From Sphingomonas sp. (GTDB lineage: Bacteria; Pseudomonadota; Alphaproteobacteria; Sphingomonadales; Sphingomonadaceae): a DNA stretch of 64,000 nucleotides. Location: contig NZ_JAHBZJ010000004.1 of NCBI RefSeq assembly GCF_019635455.1, positions 62,001 to 126,000 of the forward strand, read 5' to 3'. Of this stretch, positions 25,037 through 35,040 are shown piece by piece; position 1 is the first letter of the stretch; the number at the start of each line of letters is the position of its first letter. Position numbers and translations under genes: made by a program. The notes under the pieces are model-generated. The model had not been told where the DNA came from, did not search any database, and worked only from the letters and a program-made list of their open reading frames with translations.

Positions 25037-25894
25037 TTAGCTTCCCGCATCGAACTTGTCGCGCTTGCGCTTGCCGAACAAGAGCCGGCGTTCAAGATGC
25101 CGGCGCGCGGCGGCATAATAGGCGTCCAGGAACGCCCGGTCGTCGCCCGTGTCGGGGCGCCCGATCTTGCGCCGGATGACCCCGGCGACGGTGGTGATCG
25201 TGTCGATATCGCCGCGATACAGGATCTCCGCCAGCTTCTGCACCTCGAACTGGCCATAGGCGTCCAGTTCCTCGGGCAGAAACGCATAGGGATCGATCGC
25301 ATCGCCATCGTTCGCCGCGATCAGGTCGGGCATGATCTTCGGCCGCTCATTTTCGACCACCCAGGTGCCTGCCAGCAGATCGCCGGCGCGAAGCCGGTCG
25401 CGGTTGAACAGCGGCATGAACAGGAAGATCGCGGTCCAGCCAAAGCCGAGCAGGGCGCTCCATCGGTTGCTGACCCCCTCCGCCCGCGCGCTGACGATGA
25501 AGATCATCGGCAGGAAAATCTCGACTTCGCGCATCAGGTTGCGGGCGAGCACCGCGCCGCCTGTCAGGCGCCCGCCGCCGCGCGCGACGACGCGCAGCTT
25601 GAACACGCGCTTGCCCGGAGTGGCGGCGCGCATCCCGCTTTCGAACAGCGTGAAGTAGAAATTGCGCAGCAGAAAGAAGCCGAGCAGCCAGATGATCGCG
25701 GCCGGGCCAATGGTACGAAATCCGCCGAACAGAAACACGGCGGCGATCGTCACCGCGACCAGCGCGGCGAGCATGATCGCCGCGTCGAGGGTGAAGGCGC
25801 CGGCACGGGCGGCGGCGCTGGCCAGGCGGAGATGCAGCGTCACCCCCTCAGGCGTCACCAGCTCGCGAATCCGGCGCCGGGCGGGATCAGTCAT
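25037..25894 (-). CDS. RDD family membrane protein
   Basis: A 285-residue protein with an RDD domain: LASAAARAGAFTLDAAIML with the family arginine and aspartate, a second membrane pair near 70-105, and TPGKRVFKLRVVARGG between them. A hydrophilic C-terminal part (about 200-285) is unusual in length. RDD proteins are implicated in ion or small-solute transport, but few have known roles. Its start overlaps the SpoIIM gene end by 8 bases, so it is translationally coupled to the cluster. Confidence 0.85.
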   Translation of the reverse strand: MTDPARRRIRELVTPEGVTLHLRLASAAARAGAFTLDAAIMLAALVAVTIAAVFLFGGFRTIGPAAIIWLLGFFLLRNFYFTLFESGMRAATPGKRVFKLRVVARGGGRLTGGAVLARNLMREVEIFLPMIFIVSARAEGVSNRWSALLGFGWTAIFLFMPLFNRDRLRAGDLLAGTWVVENERPKIMPDLIAANDGDAIDPYAFLPEELDAYGQFEVQKLAEILYRGDIDTITTVAGVIRRKIGRPDTGDDRAFLDAYYAAARRHLERRLLFGKRKRDKFDAGS

Positions 25895-26891
25895 GGCGAC
25901 GCCGTCCGCCGAGCGCGAAATAACCGACCCACAGCGCGAACATCGTCGCCGCGATCGCGAAGCGCGCGGCGTCGGCGGTGACCAGCTGGCGCGCGAACCC
26001 CTCCAGCAGGCCGGCGACCAACAGCATCAGAACCACGCCGATCATCACCAGCGCGCCGCGCCGCCCGGCGTCGCTCGCCGCGTCCAGGCGCGACCGGGCG
26101 CCGGGAAACGCCACCGCACGCCCGATATGCAATCCCGCCGCCCCCGCCAGGATGATCGCGCTGAGTTCGGTCGATCCGTGGATCATTAGCCAGCCGGTCA
26201 GCCCGACGCCCAGCCCCTTGGGAACATAGACGGCGTAGAAGGCACCGAGCAGGATGCCGTTGCTGGAGATCAGGAACAGCGTCGGGACGCCGAACGCGAA
26301 CCCCAGCGCGAACGCCATGATCGAAATCTGGGCGTTGTGTGTGAAGAGCATGGTCGCAAAGACCTCCAGCCCGCCCCGTTCGGGCTTGCCGTACAGCGAC
26401 TGGCGCAGGAATTCGGTGCTGGCCTGCATGTCGCGGCCACCGGCCATGTCGCCGGGCATGATCGCGTCGAACCAGCGCGGATCGGCCTGGACCAGCGCAT
26501 AGCCGGCGATCGCGCTGGCGATGAACAATGCGGCGATCAGGACGAGTTCGCGCCAGATGCCGCGGACCGCCGCCGGCCAGCCCCGCGCGAAAAAGCCGCC
26601 AATCTGGCGCAGCGCCGATTCGCGGCAGCCATAAAGGACATAGTAAGCGCGTGTGCTCAGGCTCTCGAGATAGGCGATCATCGACGCGTCGAGCGATGTT
26701 TCCCGCGCGATGGAAAGTGCCGACAACGTCGCGCGATACAGGCGGGGCAGTTCCATCAGGTCCGCGTTGGACAGTCGCCTGGGCGATTTCTTCTCGACGA
26801 GGTCGAGAAGCTGTTCGAGGCGCGCCCAGTCGCCTTCGCGCTCGACGCGAAAGCGGGTGACGCCGAACTGGGCGGGGGCGGCGCCGGTCAT
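25887..26891 (-). CDS. Stage II sporulation protein M (SpoIIM)-like membrane protein
   Basis: A 334-residue membrane protein. A soluble helical N-terminal region of about 110 residues (LEQLLDLVEKKSPRRLSNAD, YRATLSALSIARETS) precedes five or so membrane segments. The core FTHNAQISIMAFALGFAFG and LMIHGSTELSAIILAGAAG match SpoIIM/DUF95 proteins. Such proteins occur in many non-sporulating bacteria inside MoxR/DUF58 clusters, so sporulation is not implied. ATG 26891 overlaps the DUF58 stop by 4 bases. A transport or envelope-remodelling role is conjecture. Confidence 0.87.
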   Translation of the reverse strand: MTGAAPAQFGVTRFRVEREGDWARLEQLLDLVEKKSPRRLSNADLMELPRLYRATLSALSIARETSLDASMIAYLESLSTRAYYVLYGCRESALRQIGGFFARGWPAAVRGIWRELVLIAALFIASAIAGYALVQADPRWFDAIMPGDMAGGRDMQASTEFLRQSLYGKPERGGLEVFATMLFTHNAQISIMAFALGFAFGVPTLFLISSNGILLGAFYAVYVPKGLGVGLTGWLMIHGSTELSAIILAGAAGLHIGRAVAFPGARSRLDAASDAGRRGALVMIGVVLMLLVAGLLEGFARQLVTADAARFAIAATMFALWVGYFALGGRRRHD

Positions 26892-28132
26892 GGGCGCTCC
26901 CGGCTGCGGACATAATATTCCGCCAGCGCCAGCCCCATGTCTCCGGGGCTGGATTCGACCACCTCGATCCCCAGGCGGCGCAGCCGTTCGATCACGATCC
27001 GGCGTTCGCGCAGCAATGCGGCGGCCACATTCGACCGAAACACGTCTTCGCCGGCGCTCGGGCGGGCATCGATCATCGCCTCGGTCTCCGCGTCGCGAAA
27101 CAGGACGAACAGGAGCCGGTGCCGCCGGAGCATGCGGGCGGCGGCGGCCAGCATCAGCTCCGCCGATGTCGGATCGGTGAATTCGGTGAACAGGACGATC
27201 AGGCTGCGCCGCCGCAGCCGCTGGTCCAGCTCGGTGAGCGAGAGCGTGTAGTTGCTCTCGTCCTGGCAATAGTCGATCCCGCCTGCGGTGCGGTGAAGCG
27301 TGGCGAAGCTGCGCGCGCCCGACAGGCTGCCCGAATCCGCGCTTGGCCGGCCCGCAAAGGCGAACAGGCGGACATTGTCGCCCGATTTGAGCGCGACGAA
27401 CGCGGCCAGCAGCGCGGCGGACACCGCCCGGTCGATGCGCGGCACGCCATCCACCGGCTCGCACATCGCGCGCCCGCAATCGACGGCGAACACGATGCTG
27501 TTGTCCCGTTCGGTCCGGTATTCGCGGGCCAGCAGCCCGAAGTGGCGGGCCGATGCCTTCCAGTCGATCGCGCGCCGTTCCATGCCGGACTGGAAATCGG
27601 TGAGCGACTGGAATTCGGTGCCGTCGCCGCTTTCCGGGCGGACGCGCGCGCCGAACTGGCGGCTGCGCAGAAACTGTTTCATCCCCTGTTCGCGCACCGG
27701 ACCCAGGTCCGGAACGACCAGAATCTCGTCGTCGCGCGCCGCGCTGCGCTGTCGCCAGGCGAGGCCGAGCGGCCCGGCGACCCGCGCCCAAATCCGGGCG
27801 ACGTGCGCGGTTCCGCGTCGCGCGGCGGTGAAGGCGAGCGGAGGGTCGGCGGGGACCAGCGGATCGGTCGCCTCTGCCGCATAGGCAAATGCGCGGTCGG
27901 GGGGTGTCAGATCGACCTGCCGCCCCACCTCGACCGGGCTGGGCGCGTGCAGCGCGAGGTCGGTCGCCGCGATGCGCCGGGCCATCAACCCGTCGATCGC
28001 CACCAGTGCGCAGACCCCGAGCACCCATGCGACGGCGATCAGCCAGCCGCCCGGCCGCAGCACGCCGAGCAGCAATGCTGCCGGGGCTGCGGCGGCGACG
28101 AGCATCACCGCGCGCTGGGTCGGAACGATCAA
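26888..28132 (-). CDS. DUF58 / von Willebrand A-like protein
   Basis: A 414-residue protein with two N-terminal membrane helices (residues 8-48). The DUF58 core [24 protein letters not shown] is near residue 185, and a vWA-type fold starts at [11 protein letters not shown] with later [13 protein letters not shown]. In most organisms DUF58 proteins work with a MoxR AAA+ ATPase that inserts metal or remodels partners. ATG 28132 overlaps the MoxR stop by 4 bases. The usual vWA metal motif DxSxS reads DCGRAM here, so the metal site is modified. Confidence 0.9.
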   Translation of the reverse strand: MIVPTQRAVMLVAAAAPAALLLGVLRPGGWLIAVAWVLGVCALVAIDGLMARRIAATDLALHAPSPVEVGRQVDLTPPDRAFAYAAEATDPLVPADPPLAFTAARRGTAHVARIWARVAGPLGLAWRQRSAARDDEILVVPDLGPVREQGMKQFLRSRQFGARVRPESGDGTEFQSLTDFQSGMERRAIDWKASARHFGLLAREYRTERDNSIVFAVDCGRAMCEPVDGVPRIDRAVSAALLAAFVALKSGDNVRLFAFAGRPSADSGSLSGARSFATLHRTAGGIDYCQDESNYTLSLTELDQRLRRRSLIVLFTEFTDPTSAELMLAAAARMLRRHRLLFVLFRDAETEAMIDARPSAGEDVFRSNVAAALLRERRIVIERLRRLGIEVVESSPGDMGLALAEYYVRSRERP

Positions 28133-29085
28133 CGCGGTGCCTCGACCCGGTCGATCAGCCCGGCGACGATCTCGTCCGCCTGCCGCCCGTCGATCTCGGC
28201 GGCCGGGGACAGGACGACGCGATGCCGCAGCAGCGGCTGGGCGAGCAGCTTCACATCGTCGGGAATCACATAGTCGCGCCCGTCAAGCGCCGCCGCCGCG
28301 CGCGACGCGGCGGCCATCGCTGAAGCCGCGCGGGGCGATGCGCCATGTGCCAGATCGGGGTGATCGCGCGTGGCGCGGATCAGCGCGACGACATAGGCGA
28401 CGATCTCGTCGGCCAGGCGGACGCCCAGCACCGCCTGTGCCGCACCGGCCAGCGCGGCGGCATCGGCGACCTGTGCCACGCCGCTGTCCTGGGGCTTGGG
28501 GGAGCCGGTGCGCGCGCCATATTGCGCGACGATCGCGCGTTCGCCCGCCTCATCGGGAAAGCCGATCGCGAGCTTGAACAGAAAGCGGTCCAGCTGCGCC
28601 TCGGGAAGCGGATAGACGCCCTGTTGCTCGATCGGGTTCTGGGTCGCGACGACGGTGAAGCGGTCGGACAGCTTCTGCGTCTCGCCGTCGATCGTCACCG
28701 CGCGCTCCTGCATCGCCTCCAGCAGCGCGGCCTGCGTCTTGGGCGGGGTGCGATTGATCTCGTCGGCCAGCAGCAATTCGGTGAACACCGGCCCGCGCGT
28801 CAGCTGAAAGGACGAGGTCTGAAAGTTGAACAGGCTGGCGCCGATGATGTCGCCGGGCATCAGGTCCGGGGTGAACTGGATGCGCCCGAATTCAAGGCCC
28901 AGCGTCCGCGCGAAACTCTGCGCGAGCAGCGTCTTGGCGGTTCCCGGCGGCCCTTCCAGCAGGACATGCCCGCCCGACAGGATCGCGACGGTGAGCAGTC
29001 GCGCCGCGGCCGACTGGCCGACCACCGCCTTCGCGATCTCGCCATCGATCGCCGCGCCCAGCGCGCGGACGTCTTCGAGGTTCAT
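28129..29085 (-). CDS. MoxR family AAA+ ATPase
   Basis: A 318-residue chaperone-like ATPase. Walker A is GPPGTAKT near residue 41, Walker B is [12 protein letters not shown] near 106, sensor 1 is [20 protein letters not shown] near 150, and the lid domain ([17 protein letters not shown]) is near 270. MoxR proteins act with vWA/DUF58 partners on membrane or periplasmic complexes. It is coupled by 4-base overlaps at both ends to DUF58 and DUF4350 genes. Target unknown. Confidence 0.95.
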   Translation of the reverse strand: MNLEDVRALGAAIDGEIAKAVVGQSAAARLLTVAILSGGHVLLEGPPGTAKTLLAQSFARTLGLEFGRIQFTPDLMPGDIIGASLFNFQTSSFQLTRGPVFTELLLADEINRTPPKTQAALLEAMQERAVTIDGETQKLSDRFTVVATQNPIEQQGVYPLPEAQLDRFLFKLAIGFPDEAGERAIVAQYGARTGSPKPQDSGVAQVADAAALAGAAQAVLGVRLADEIVAYVVALIRATRDHPDLAHGASPRAASAMAAASRAAAALDGRDYVIPDDVKLLAQPLLRHRVVLSPAAEIDGRQADEIVAGLIDRVEAPR

Positions 29086-30266
29086 GCCTTCACTTCCTTT
29101 CGCCAGTCGTCGAGCATCTGCGCCGCGTGGAGCAGATCGGGTTCGGTCCTTGCTTCCTCCAGCCGCCCTACCGCCTCGGCATAGGAGGTCGCGGTGGGGA
29201 TCCGGTCGAGATGCCGGTCCAGCGCCTCGCCCTGCAATGCGCGCGGCAGCGCCAGGCGGAGCGCCGCCCAGTTGCGGATCGTTTCGGCATAGGCCGGTCC
29301 CGCCTCGCGGATGCGGTCCGCACGGCGGGCCAGGCTGACGATATTGTCGATCAGCGCCGTCTTGCCAAAGGCGATCGCCCGCGCTTCCCGCCGCACCGGG
29401 CCGAAGCGCGACAGGGTGGCGAAGCCGGCCAGCAGAAACGCGGCGAACAGCGCGAGTGTGACCCCGACGAACGGCGGTTCGAACATCAGCTGCAACAGGT
29501 TGCGGCCGCCCGCCCCGAACGGCAGCATCGTGTCGAAGGCGACGATGCCGGGATGTTCGGGGTCGAGCGCGGCGATCAGCGCGATTGCCGCCCGCGCATT
29601 TTCAACGCGCGCCAGGCCGTGATTGTTGAGCAGGTCAGGATCGGCGAGCACGAAGACCCCGCTCTTCACCTCGGCCAGCACCGCATCGCCGTCGGGTGCC
29701 GCGATCAGGGTGGCGAGCGTCTTGCCGGCGATCGCCTGAATCTGTTCGCTGACCGCGAACGGGCGCAGTTCCAGGCCAGAGGGATAGGTGAGCGGCGCGG
29801 GCCGTTCGCGCCCGATCGACAGCTTGCCGAACGGGGCGAGCTGTTTGGACAGCAGGTCGGCGGGGAACGGGGCAACCCGCTCCTCGCGGCCGGGACGCAG
29901 GGTCTGCGGGCGGGTGAACCATTTCGGCAGGACGATCAGCACCGGCCCCTCATGGCCCGCCATCGCCTCGACCAGCTGCTGCGCGCTCGTCTGGAAATTG
30001 GGCGTGAGGATCAACAGCGCGTCCGCTGCCACGTCGCTTCCACCGCTCGCCAGCGTCGCGCTTCCGCCCGATCCCTCGATCAGCCGGTACAGTCCCTGAA
30101 ACCCGGTGGCATAGCGTGAGGTGGGGCCGGGCGTGTTGCCCCGCTGTCGCTCGAACCGGTCGCCATAGGCGCCGACGAGCAGGAAGCCGATCATGAGCGC
30201 CAGCCCCGCCGCGATCAGGACGAGCACGGTGCGGGTGCGGAACGGGCTGGCGGCGGTCCCGCTCAT
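29082..30266 (-). CDS. DUF4350 domain membrane protein
   Basis: A 394-residue protein. One membrane helix is at about 12-32 ([18 protein letters not shown]), then a DUF4350-type domain ([43 protein letters not shown]), and a second membrane helix near 275-295 ([18 protein letters not shown]). It ends in a cytoplasmic helical tail. The family has no assigned activity. Start ATG 30266 overlaps the DUF4129 stop. The in-frame extension to 31040 lies over the DUF4129 gene and is not coding. Confidence 0.82.
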   Translation of the reverse strand: MSGTAASPFRTRTVLVLIAAGLALMIGFLLVGAYGDRFERQRGNTPGPTSRYATGFQGLYRLIEGSGGSATLASGGSDVAADALLILTPNFQTSAQQLVEAMAGHEGPVLIVLPKWFTRPQTLRPGREERVAPFPADLLSKQLAPFGKLSIGRERPAPLTYPSGLELRPFAVSEQIQAIAGKTLATLIAAPDGDAVLAEVKSGVFVLADPDLLNNHGLARVENARAAIALIAALDPEHPGIVAFDTMLPFGAGGRNLLQLMFEPPFVGVTLALFAAFLLAGFATLSRFGPVRREARAIAFGKTALIDNIVSLARRADRIREAGPAYAETIRNWAALRLALPRALQGEALDRHLDRIPTATSYAEAVGRLEEARTEPDLLHAAQMLDDWRKEVKA

Positions 30267-30958
30267 CGCTGCGCGCCCAGCGCGAACCGCGCATAATCGG
30301 CGCGTGCGCGTGTCCAGTCCGCCTGCGCCAGCGTGCCGCCGGCGAACAGGCTGCGCTCGACATCGGCGACCAGGTCGCCAAAGATCGCGCGGGCCATGTC
30401 GGGCAGGCCGTCGAACCGGGCGATGTCGCGACTGGTGAGCGAGGGGCGGAGCGGATCGCCGCGCCAACGCTCGATATCCTCGATGCTGCGGTGAAGGATC
30501 AGGCGGACGGCCTGCCCATATTGCCCCTGTGCGGCCAGGGCATCGGCCTCTTCCAGCAGTGCGCGCGCGACGGCGGCGTCGGGCGTCCAGCGCGCCGGCT
30601 CGCTGCCGTTGCGCTGGCGGCCCATGCGCGCGGCGAGCCATTCGCGCGCGGGCCGGGCCAGCACCAGCAGCAGCGCGATCACGATCGCGGCGATCGCGAT
30701 CCACATCAGCACATGCCACCCGCCGCCGACCCACGCGACGAAGCGGCCGAGCGCGTCGAACAATTCGGTGAGCCAGCGCGGCGGTGGATTGTTCTGGACC
30801 TTCATCCAGGGGAAGTCGAACTGGATCGCGGGATCGGCGCGGATCGCCTTGTGCGCGGCATCGACCTGCGCGGGATCGCCGAACGCGGCGCGTGGCGCGG
30901 CGGCGGCCGCGTTCGAGGCGGCGCTCACGCCGGCAGCCGTCAGATGCGGATCCCCCAT
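30263..30958 (-). CDS. DUF4129 domain protein, first gene of the MoxR cluster
   Basis: A 231-residue protein with one membrane helix at about 75-98 (VLMWIAIAAIVIALLLVLA) and a C-terminal DUF4129 domain (AAQGQYGQAVRLILHRSIEDIE, TSRDIARFDG). The N-terminal part contains AHKAIRADPAIQFDFPWMK and probably faces the periplasm. I start at ATG 30958, since the open frame before it is Arg-rich and lacks a plausible start. It heads the six-gene coupled cluster and is divergent from the amidohydrolase gene across 209 bases, in which I recognise no specific site. Confidence 0.8.
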   Translation of the reverse strand: MGDPHLTAAGVSAASNAAAAAPRAAFGDPAQVDAAHKAIRADPAIQFDFPWMKVQNNPPPRWLTELFDALGRFVAWVGGGWHVLMWIAIAAIVIALLLVLARPAREWLAARMGRQRNGSEPARWTPDAAVARALLEEADALAAQGQYGQAVRLILHRSIEDIERWRGDPLRPSLTSRDIARFDGLPDMARAIFGDLVADVERSLFAGGTLAQADWTRARADYARFALGAQR

Positions 30959-31167
30959 ATCGCGTCCACTTGGAGCAAATCGGGAATGGCGACGCAATGG
31001 GGTTTGGCGCAACAGCGGCCGCTTCGGACCGGTTCGGCAATCACGCCTCCGTCGCCGGCCGATTTCCCCTAATTTGGGGTTGCGCGGGCGTTGCCGGGGC
31101 GGCACCCTTTGCCATCGGGCCGGAAGCGTCGGAGACTCGCGTCCGGGGGTCAGGGAGATTTGGGGAC

Positions 31168-32589
31168 TTGTTTCGCACGATCATCAGCGCCGCGCTCGCG
31201 GTGGGTCTGACGGCCTGCGCCGCCAGCGCCGGGGAAAAACCGAAAAGCGCGTCCGCGGCGCCCGCGGCGAAGGGGCCGGGCAAGGGCAAGGGGTATGACC
31301 ACAACCCCTTCCCCTCGACCTACAAACCCTATCCCGGCGTTCCGACGCTGCTGACCAACGTCACGATCCTCGATGGAGAGGGCGGGCGGATCGATCGCGG
31401 CGCGGTGCTGTTCGCCGACGGCAAGATCGTCGAGGTCGGTCAGTCGATCGACGCACCCGATGGCGCGCGCGTGATCGACGGGCAGGGAAAATATGTGACC
31501 CCCGGCGTGATCGATGTGCATAGCCATCTGGGCGATTACCCAAGTCCCGGCGTGCAGGCGCTGTCCGACGGCAACGAGGCGACATCGCCGGTGACCGCCG
31601 AAGTATGGGCCGAACACAGCGTCTGGCCCCAGGATCCGGGCTTTTCCCGCGCGCTGGCGAATGGCGGCATCACCACGCTGCAAATCCTTCCCGGCTCCGC
31701 CAATCTGTTCGGCGGTCGCAGCGTCGTCCTGAAAAACGTCTATGCGCGCACGATGCAGGGGATGAAATTCCCCGGCGCACCCTATGGCCTCAAGATGGCG
31801 TGCGGCGAAAATCCGAAGCGCGTCTATGGCAGCAAGGGGCGGATGCCCTCCACCCGGATGGGCAATATCGCGGTCGATCGCGCGACCTGGTCAAAGGCGC
31901 AGGACTATAAGCGGCGCTGGGAACGCTATGAGGAAAATGGCGGCGAGCCGCCCGCGCGCGACCTGGCGATGGATACGCTGCGCGGGGTGCTGGACGGCGA
32001 GATCATCGTCCACAATCACTGCTATCGTGCCGATGAAATGGCCAATGTCCTCGATATGGCCAAGGAGTTCGGATATCATGTCGGCACGTTCCACCACGCG
32101 GTGGAAGCCTATAAGATCGCCGACCTGCTCAAGGCCAGCGGCACCTGCGCGGCGGTGTGGGCCGATTGGTGGGGGTTCAAGATGGAATCCTATGACGCGA
32201 TCACCGAAAACCTCGCCATCCTGGACAAGGAGGGGGCGTGCGCGATGATCCACTCGGACGACGCGAACGGTATCCAGCGACTCAATCAGGAGATCGCGAA
32301 GGTGCGCGCGGCGGCGAAGCGGTCGGGCCTCGACATTTCCGAGGAACGTGCCTGGCGCTGGGCGGCGATCAATCCGGCAAAGGCGCTGGGGATCGACAAA
32401 TGGACCGGCAGCCTGAAAGCGGGGAAGATGGCCGATGTCGTGCTGTGGAACGGCAATCCGTTCAGCGTCTATACCCGGCCGGAAAAGGTCTGGATCGACG
32501 GCGCGCTGCTGTACGACATGAACGATCCGACACGCCGACCGGTGAGCGATTTCGAACTGGGCCAGCCCGGCGCGGGAGACGTGAAATGA
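31168..32589 (+). CDS. Exported amidohydrolase-superfamily enzyme
   Basis: A 473-residue metal-dependent hydrolase. A signal sequence with lipobox-like AVGLTAC is followed by a Lys/Gly-rich linker. The composite beta domain (TLLTNVTILDGEGGRIDRGAVLFADGK) leads to the metal motif DVHSHLGDYPSPG, and further ligands lie in VHNHC, TFHHAVEAYK and MIHSDDANG. It looks like the imidazolonepropionase/dipeptidase-like branch, probably periplasmic. TTG 31168 has GGGGA 6 bases ahead and gives a proper signal peptide; the frame is open further back. Its stop overlaps the next gene by 4 bases. Confidence 0.85.
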   Translation: MFRTIISAALAVGLTACAASAGEKPKSASAAPAAKGPGKGKGYDHNPFPSTYKPYPGVPTLLTNVTILDGEGGRIDRGAVLFADGKIVEVGQSIDAPDGARVIDGQGKYVTPGVIDVHSHLGDYPSPGVQALSDGNEATSPVTAEVWAEHSVWPQDPGFSRALANGGITTLQILPGSANLFGGRSVVLKNVYARTMQGMKFPGAPYGLKMACGENPKRVYGSKGRMPSTRMGNIAVDRATWSKAQDYKRRWERYEENGGEPPARDLAMDTLRGVLDGEIIVHNHCYRADEMANVLDMAKEFGYHVGTFHHAVEAYKIADLLKASGTCAAVWADWWGFKMESYDAITENLAILDKEGACAMIHSDDANGIQRLNQEIAKVRAAAKRSGLDISEERAWRWAAINPAKALGIDKWTGSLKAGKMADVVLWNGNPFSVYTRPEKVWIDGALLYDMNDPTRRPVSDFELGQPGAGDVK

Positions 32590-33905
32590 AGGCGCCGATG
32601 GTCAAGCTGCTGGTCGCGGCGGCGGCGTGCGCGATCCTGACGGGGGCGCCGGCGGCGGCCCAGACGGTGGCGGTCACCAATGCGAAGCTGGTCATCGGCG
32701 ATGGCTCGGCACCGATCGACGGCGGCACCGTCGTCGTGCGTGACGGTCGTGTCGTCGCCGCCGGACGCGGCGTCGCGGTGCCGGCCGGCGTGCCGGTGGT
32801 CGATGCGGGCGGACGCTGGGTGACGCCCGGCATCTTCGCGGGTTTCACCCGGATGGGCATCGTCGAGGTGGATGGCGTCAGCGAAACGAACGACGCGGCG
32901 GCGGGCGGATCGCCGTTCAACGCTGCGCTGGACGTTGCGCCGGCGGTCAATCCAAAGACGAGCGCGATCATCCTCAACCGCGCCGAAGGGGTTACCCGCG
33001 CGGTGGTCGCGCCCGAAGCGCGGGGATCGATTTTCGGCGGGCAGGGCGCGATCATCGATCTGGGCGCCGACATGGACGCGGTGAACAAGCCGCGCGCCTT
33101 TCAGTTCATGGAATATGGCGAGAATGGCGCCCGCGCCGCCGGGGGCAGCCGTCCCGCCGCCTATGCGCTGTTGAAAAACGCGCTGTTCGAGGCGCAGGCC
33201 TATGCCCGCAATCCGGCGAGCTTCATCGATCGCGGAAAGGACGCGCTGCTCACCCGCGCCGACGCCCAGGCGCTGGTCCCGGTGGTTGGCGGACAGGTGC
33301 CGCTGCTGGTGCATGTCGAGCGGGCGTCGGACATTCTGACCGTGCTCGGCCTCAAGCGGGAAATGCCGGGGCTTCGCATCGTGCTGGTCGGCGCGGCGGA
33401 GGGCTGGATGGTCGCGCCGCAGATCGCCGCCGCGCGGGTGCCGGTGCTGGCGAGCGCGCTCGCCGACCTGCCGGCCTCGTTCGAGCAACTGGCGGCGACC
33501 CAGTCGAACATCGGGCGGCTACAGGCGGCTGGCGTCACCGTCGGCATCGGCATGATCGACGACAATGATGCGCGTCAGGCGCGGCTGGTGAAGCAATATG
33601 CCGGCAATCTGGTGGCGCTGAACAAGGTGCCGGGCGCATCGGGCCTCGACTGGGGACAGGCCTTTGCCTCGATCAGTTCGAAACCGGCCGAAGCGATGGG
33701 GATGGGCGGCGAATATGGCTCGCTCCGTCCCGGCCGGCATGGCGACATCGTGATGTGGGACGGCGACCCGCTCGAAATCGGCACCGCCGCGACGCGAGTC
33801 TATATCGACGGCGTGCAGCAGCCGATCGAGACGCGACAGGACAAGCTGAAGCAGCGCTATTTCGACCCGAAGGAAGGCGCGCTGCCCAAGGCGTATGAAC
33901 GCTGA
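32586..33905 (+). CDS. Exported amidohydrolase-like protein lacking the HxH metal motif
   Basis: A 439-residue protein with signal peptide (VKLLVAAAACAILTGAPAAAQ). Its beta domain (VAVTNAKLVIGDGSAPIDGGTVVVRDGRV) and C-terminal LRPGRHGDIVMWDGDPLEI are typical of amidohydrolases. At the place of the HxH motif it reads TPGIFAGFTRMGIVEVDG, without histidines. It may be a regulatory or scaffold partner of the enzyme encoded just upstream, with which it is coupled by an ATGA overlap. Loss of activity is inferred, not shown. Confidence 0.82.
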   Translation: MKAPMVKLLVAAAACAILTGAPAAAQTVAVTNAKLVIGDGSAPIDGGTVVVRDGRVVAAGRGVAVPAGVPVVDAGGRWVTPGIFAGFTRMGIVEVDGVSETNDAAAGGSPFNAALDVAPAVNPKTSAIILNRAEGVTRAVVAPEARGSIFGGQGAIIDLGADMDAVNKPRAFQFMEYGENGARAAGGSRPAAYALLKNALFEAQAYARNPASFIDRGKDALLTRADAQALVPVVGGQVPLLVHVERASDILTVLGLKREMPGLRIVLVGAAEGWMVAPQIAAARVPVLASALADLPASFEQLAATQSNIGRLQAAGVTVGIGMIDDNDARQARLVKQYAGNLVALNKVPGASGLDWGQAFASISSKPAEAMGMGGEYGSLRPGRHGDIVMWDGDPLEIGTAATRVYIDGVQQPIETRQDKLKQRYFDPKEGALPKAYER

Positions 33906-33919
33906 GCCATACGGATGGA

Positions 33920-34573
33920 ATGACACGGGAAGAATGCGAACGCCGGCGCGCGGGAAGGCCGCGCGATCCGGCAAAATATGCCGCGATCGTCGCGGCGGCG
34001 CGCGCGGCGTTCTTCGCGCGCGGCTTTCACTCAGCGACGATCGACGAGATCGCACAGGCGGCCGGCGTGTCGAAGGTGACGGTCTATAGCCGCTTCGGTG
34101 ACAAGGAGACGCTGTTCGAGGAGGTGATCCGCGCCGAAAGCGCACGGATGGCGGCAGTCTTCGAAACCGGGGCGGCGGATGGCCAGCCGCTGGAGGCACA
34201 GCTGAACGAATTCGGCATGGCGCTGCTCGGCTTCAAGTTCAGTGCGGAGCATCTGGCGGTCGATCGCGTGCTGATGAACGAGATCGCGCAATTGCCCCAT
34301 CTCGCCCATCGCTTTCATGCCGCCGGCCCCGCCCAGTGCATGGGCCGGCTGGCCGACGTGCTGGCCCAGGCGAATGCCGACGGAGAGATCGCGGTGGACG
34401 ATCCGGCGCTGGCGGCGGAGGATCTGTGCGGCCTGTGGACGGGCCTTGCCGATCTGGGCGTGAAGCTGGGGCTGGAGCCGCCGCCCGACGCGGCGGCGAT
34501 CCGGGAACGGGTGGCGCGGGGGACGCGACTATTCCTGAAAATGGTGGATCGAAGCGCGGTGGACCCGCGTTGA
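33920..34573 (+). CDS. TetR/AcrR family regulator
   Basis: A 217-residue regulator. The HTH lies at about residues 20-66 (IVAAARAAFFARGFHSATIDEIAQAAGVSKVTVYSRFGDKETLFEEVI), followed by the helical ligand domain, of the AefR/TetR-C-33 kind by appearance. It starts 14 bases after the amidohydrolase pair on the same strand and may be cotranscribed, so it could regulate that operon. Ligand unknown. Confidence 0.9.
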   Translation: MTREECERRRAGRPRDPAKYAAIVAAARAAFFARGFHSATIDEIAQAAGVSKVTVYSRFGDKETLFEEVIRAESARMAAVFETGAADGQPLEAQLNEFGMALLGFKFSAEHLAVDRVLMNEIAQLPHLAHRFHAAGPAQCMGRLADVLAQANADGEIAVDDPALAAEDLCGLWTGLADLGVKLGLEPPPDAAAIRERVARGTRLFLKMVDRSAVDPR

Positions 34574-34591
34574 CGCCGAAAGGAGAAACGC

Positions 34592-34963
34592 ATGCGTAAC
34601 ATCCTGCCGAACGTGACGATGGTCGCGCTGGCCGCCTGCATGGTGGCGGCCTGTGGCGGCGGAACCCCCGGCGCGAGCGAAAGCGCCGGGAACGCGGCCG
34701 CGAACGATATCGATGCGAACGCGGCCGCGCCGCTCAACTATCAGGCCGAAGTGCTGAAGCTGGATCCGCCGGCGCGCGACGGCGTGTTCCTGCGTGCGGT
34801 CCGCGACGCGAAGCTGCCCTGCCAGGACGTGACCGCCAGCGAACGGCTGGACCCGGTCGATGGCAATCCGACCTGGCGTGCGACCTGCGACGGGCGGACG
34901 CCGCACATCATCTCGATCACCGCCGACGGCACCGCGAAGATCGTCAGTCGCGCGGACCGCTGA
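34592..34963 (+). CDS. Small lipoprotein of unknown function
   Basis: A 123-residue protein with a signal peptide and lipobox (LAACMVAACGGG), an Ala/Asn-rich linker (about 25-50), then a compact domain with two cysteines (KLPCQDV, WRATCDG) that could form a disulphide. ATG 34592 follows AAAGGAGAAACGC, a strong ribosome site. It may be exported to the periplasm. No domain recognised. Confidence 0.78.
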   Translation: MRNILPNVTMVALAACMVAACGGGTPGASESAGNAAANDIDANAAAPLNYQAEVLKLDPPARDGVFLRAVRDAKLPCQDVTASERLDPVDGNPTWRATCDGRTPHIISITADGTAKIVSRADR

Positions 34964-35040
34964 CATCCGCCCGCCCGCCCGAACGTCGCGGCGCGACGAG
35001 AGCATTGTGCGGGTGCCTCGACGCGCGCTAGGGCGCCGGC

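Noticed and set aside
25887..26891. Evidence of sporulation
   Set aside because: SpoIIM-like proteins occur in many non-sporulating proteobacteria within MoxR/DUF58 clusters.
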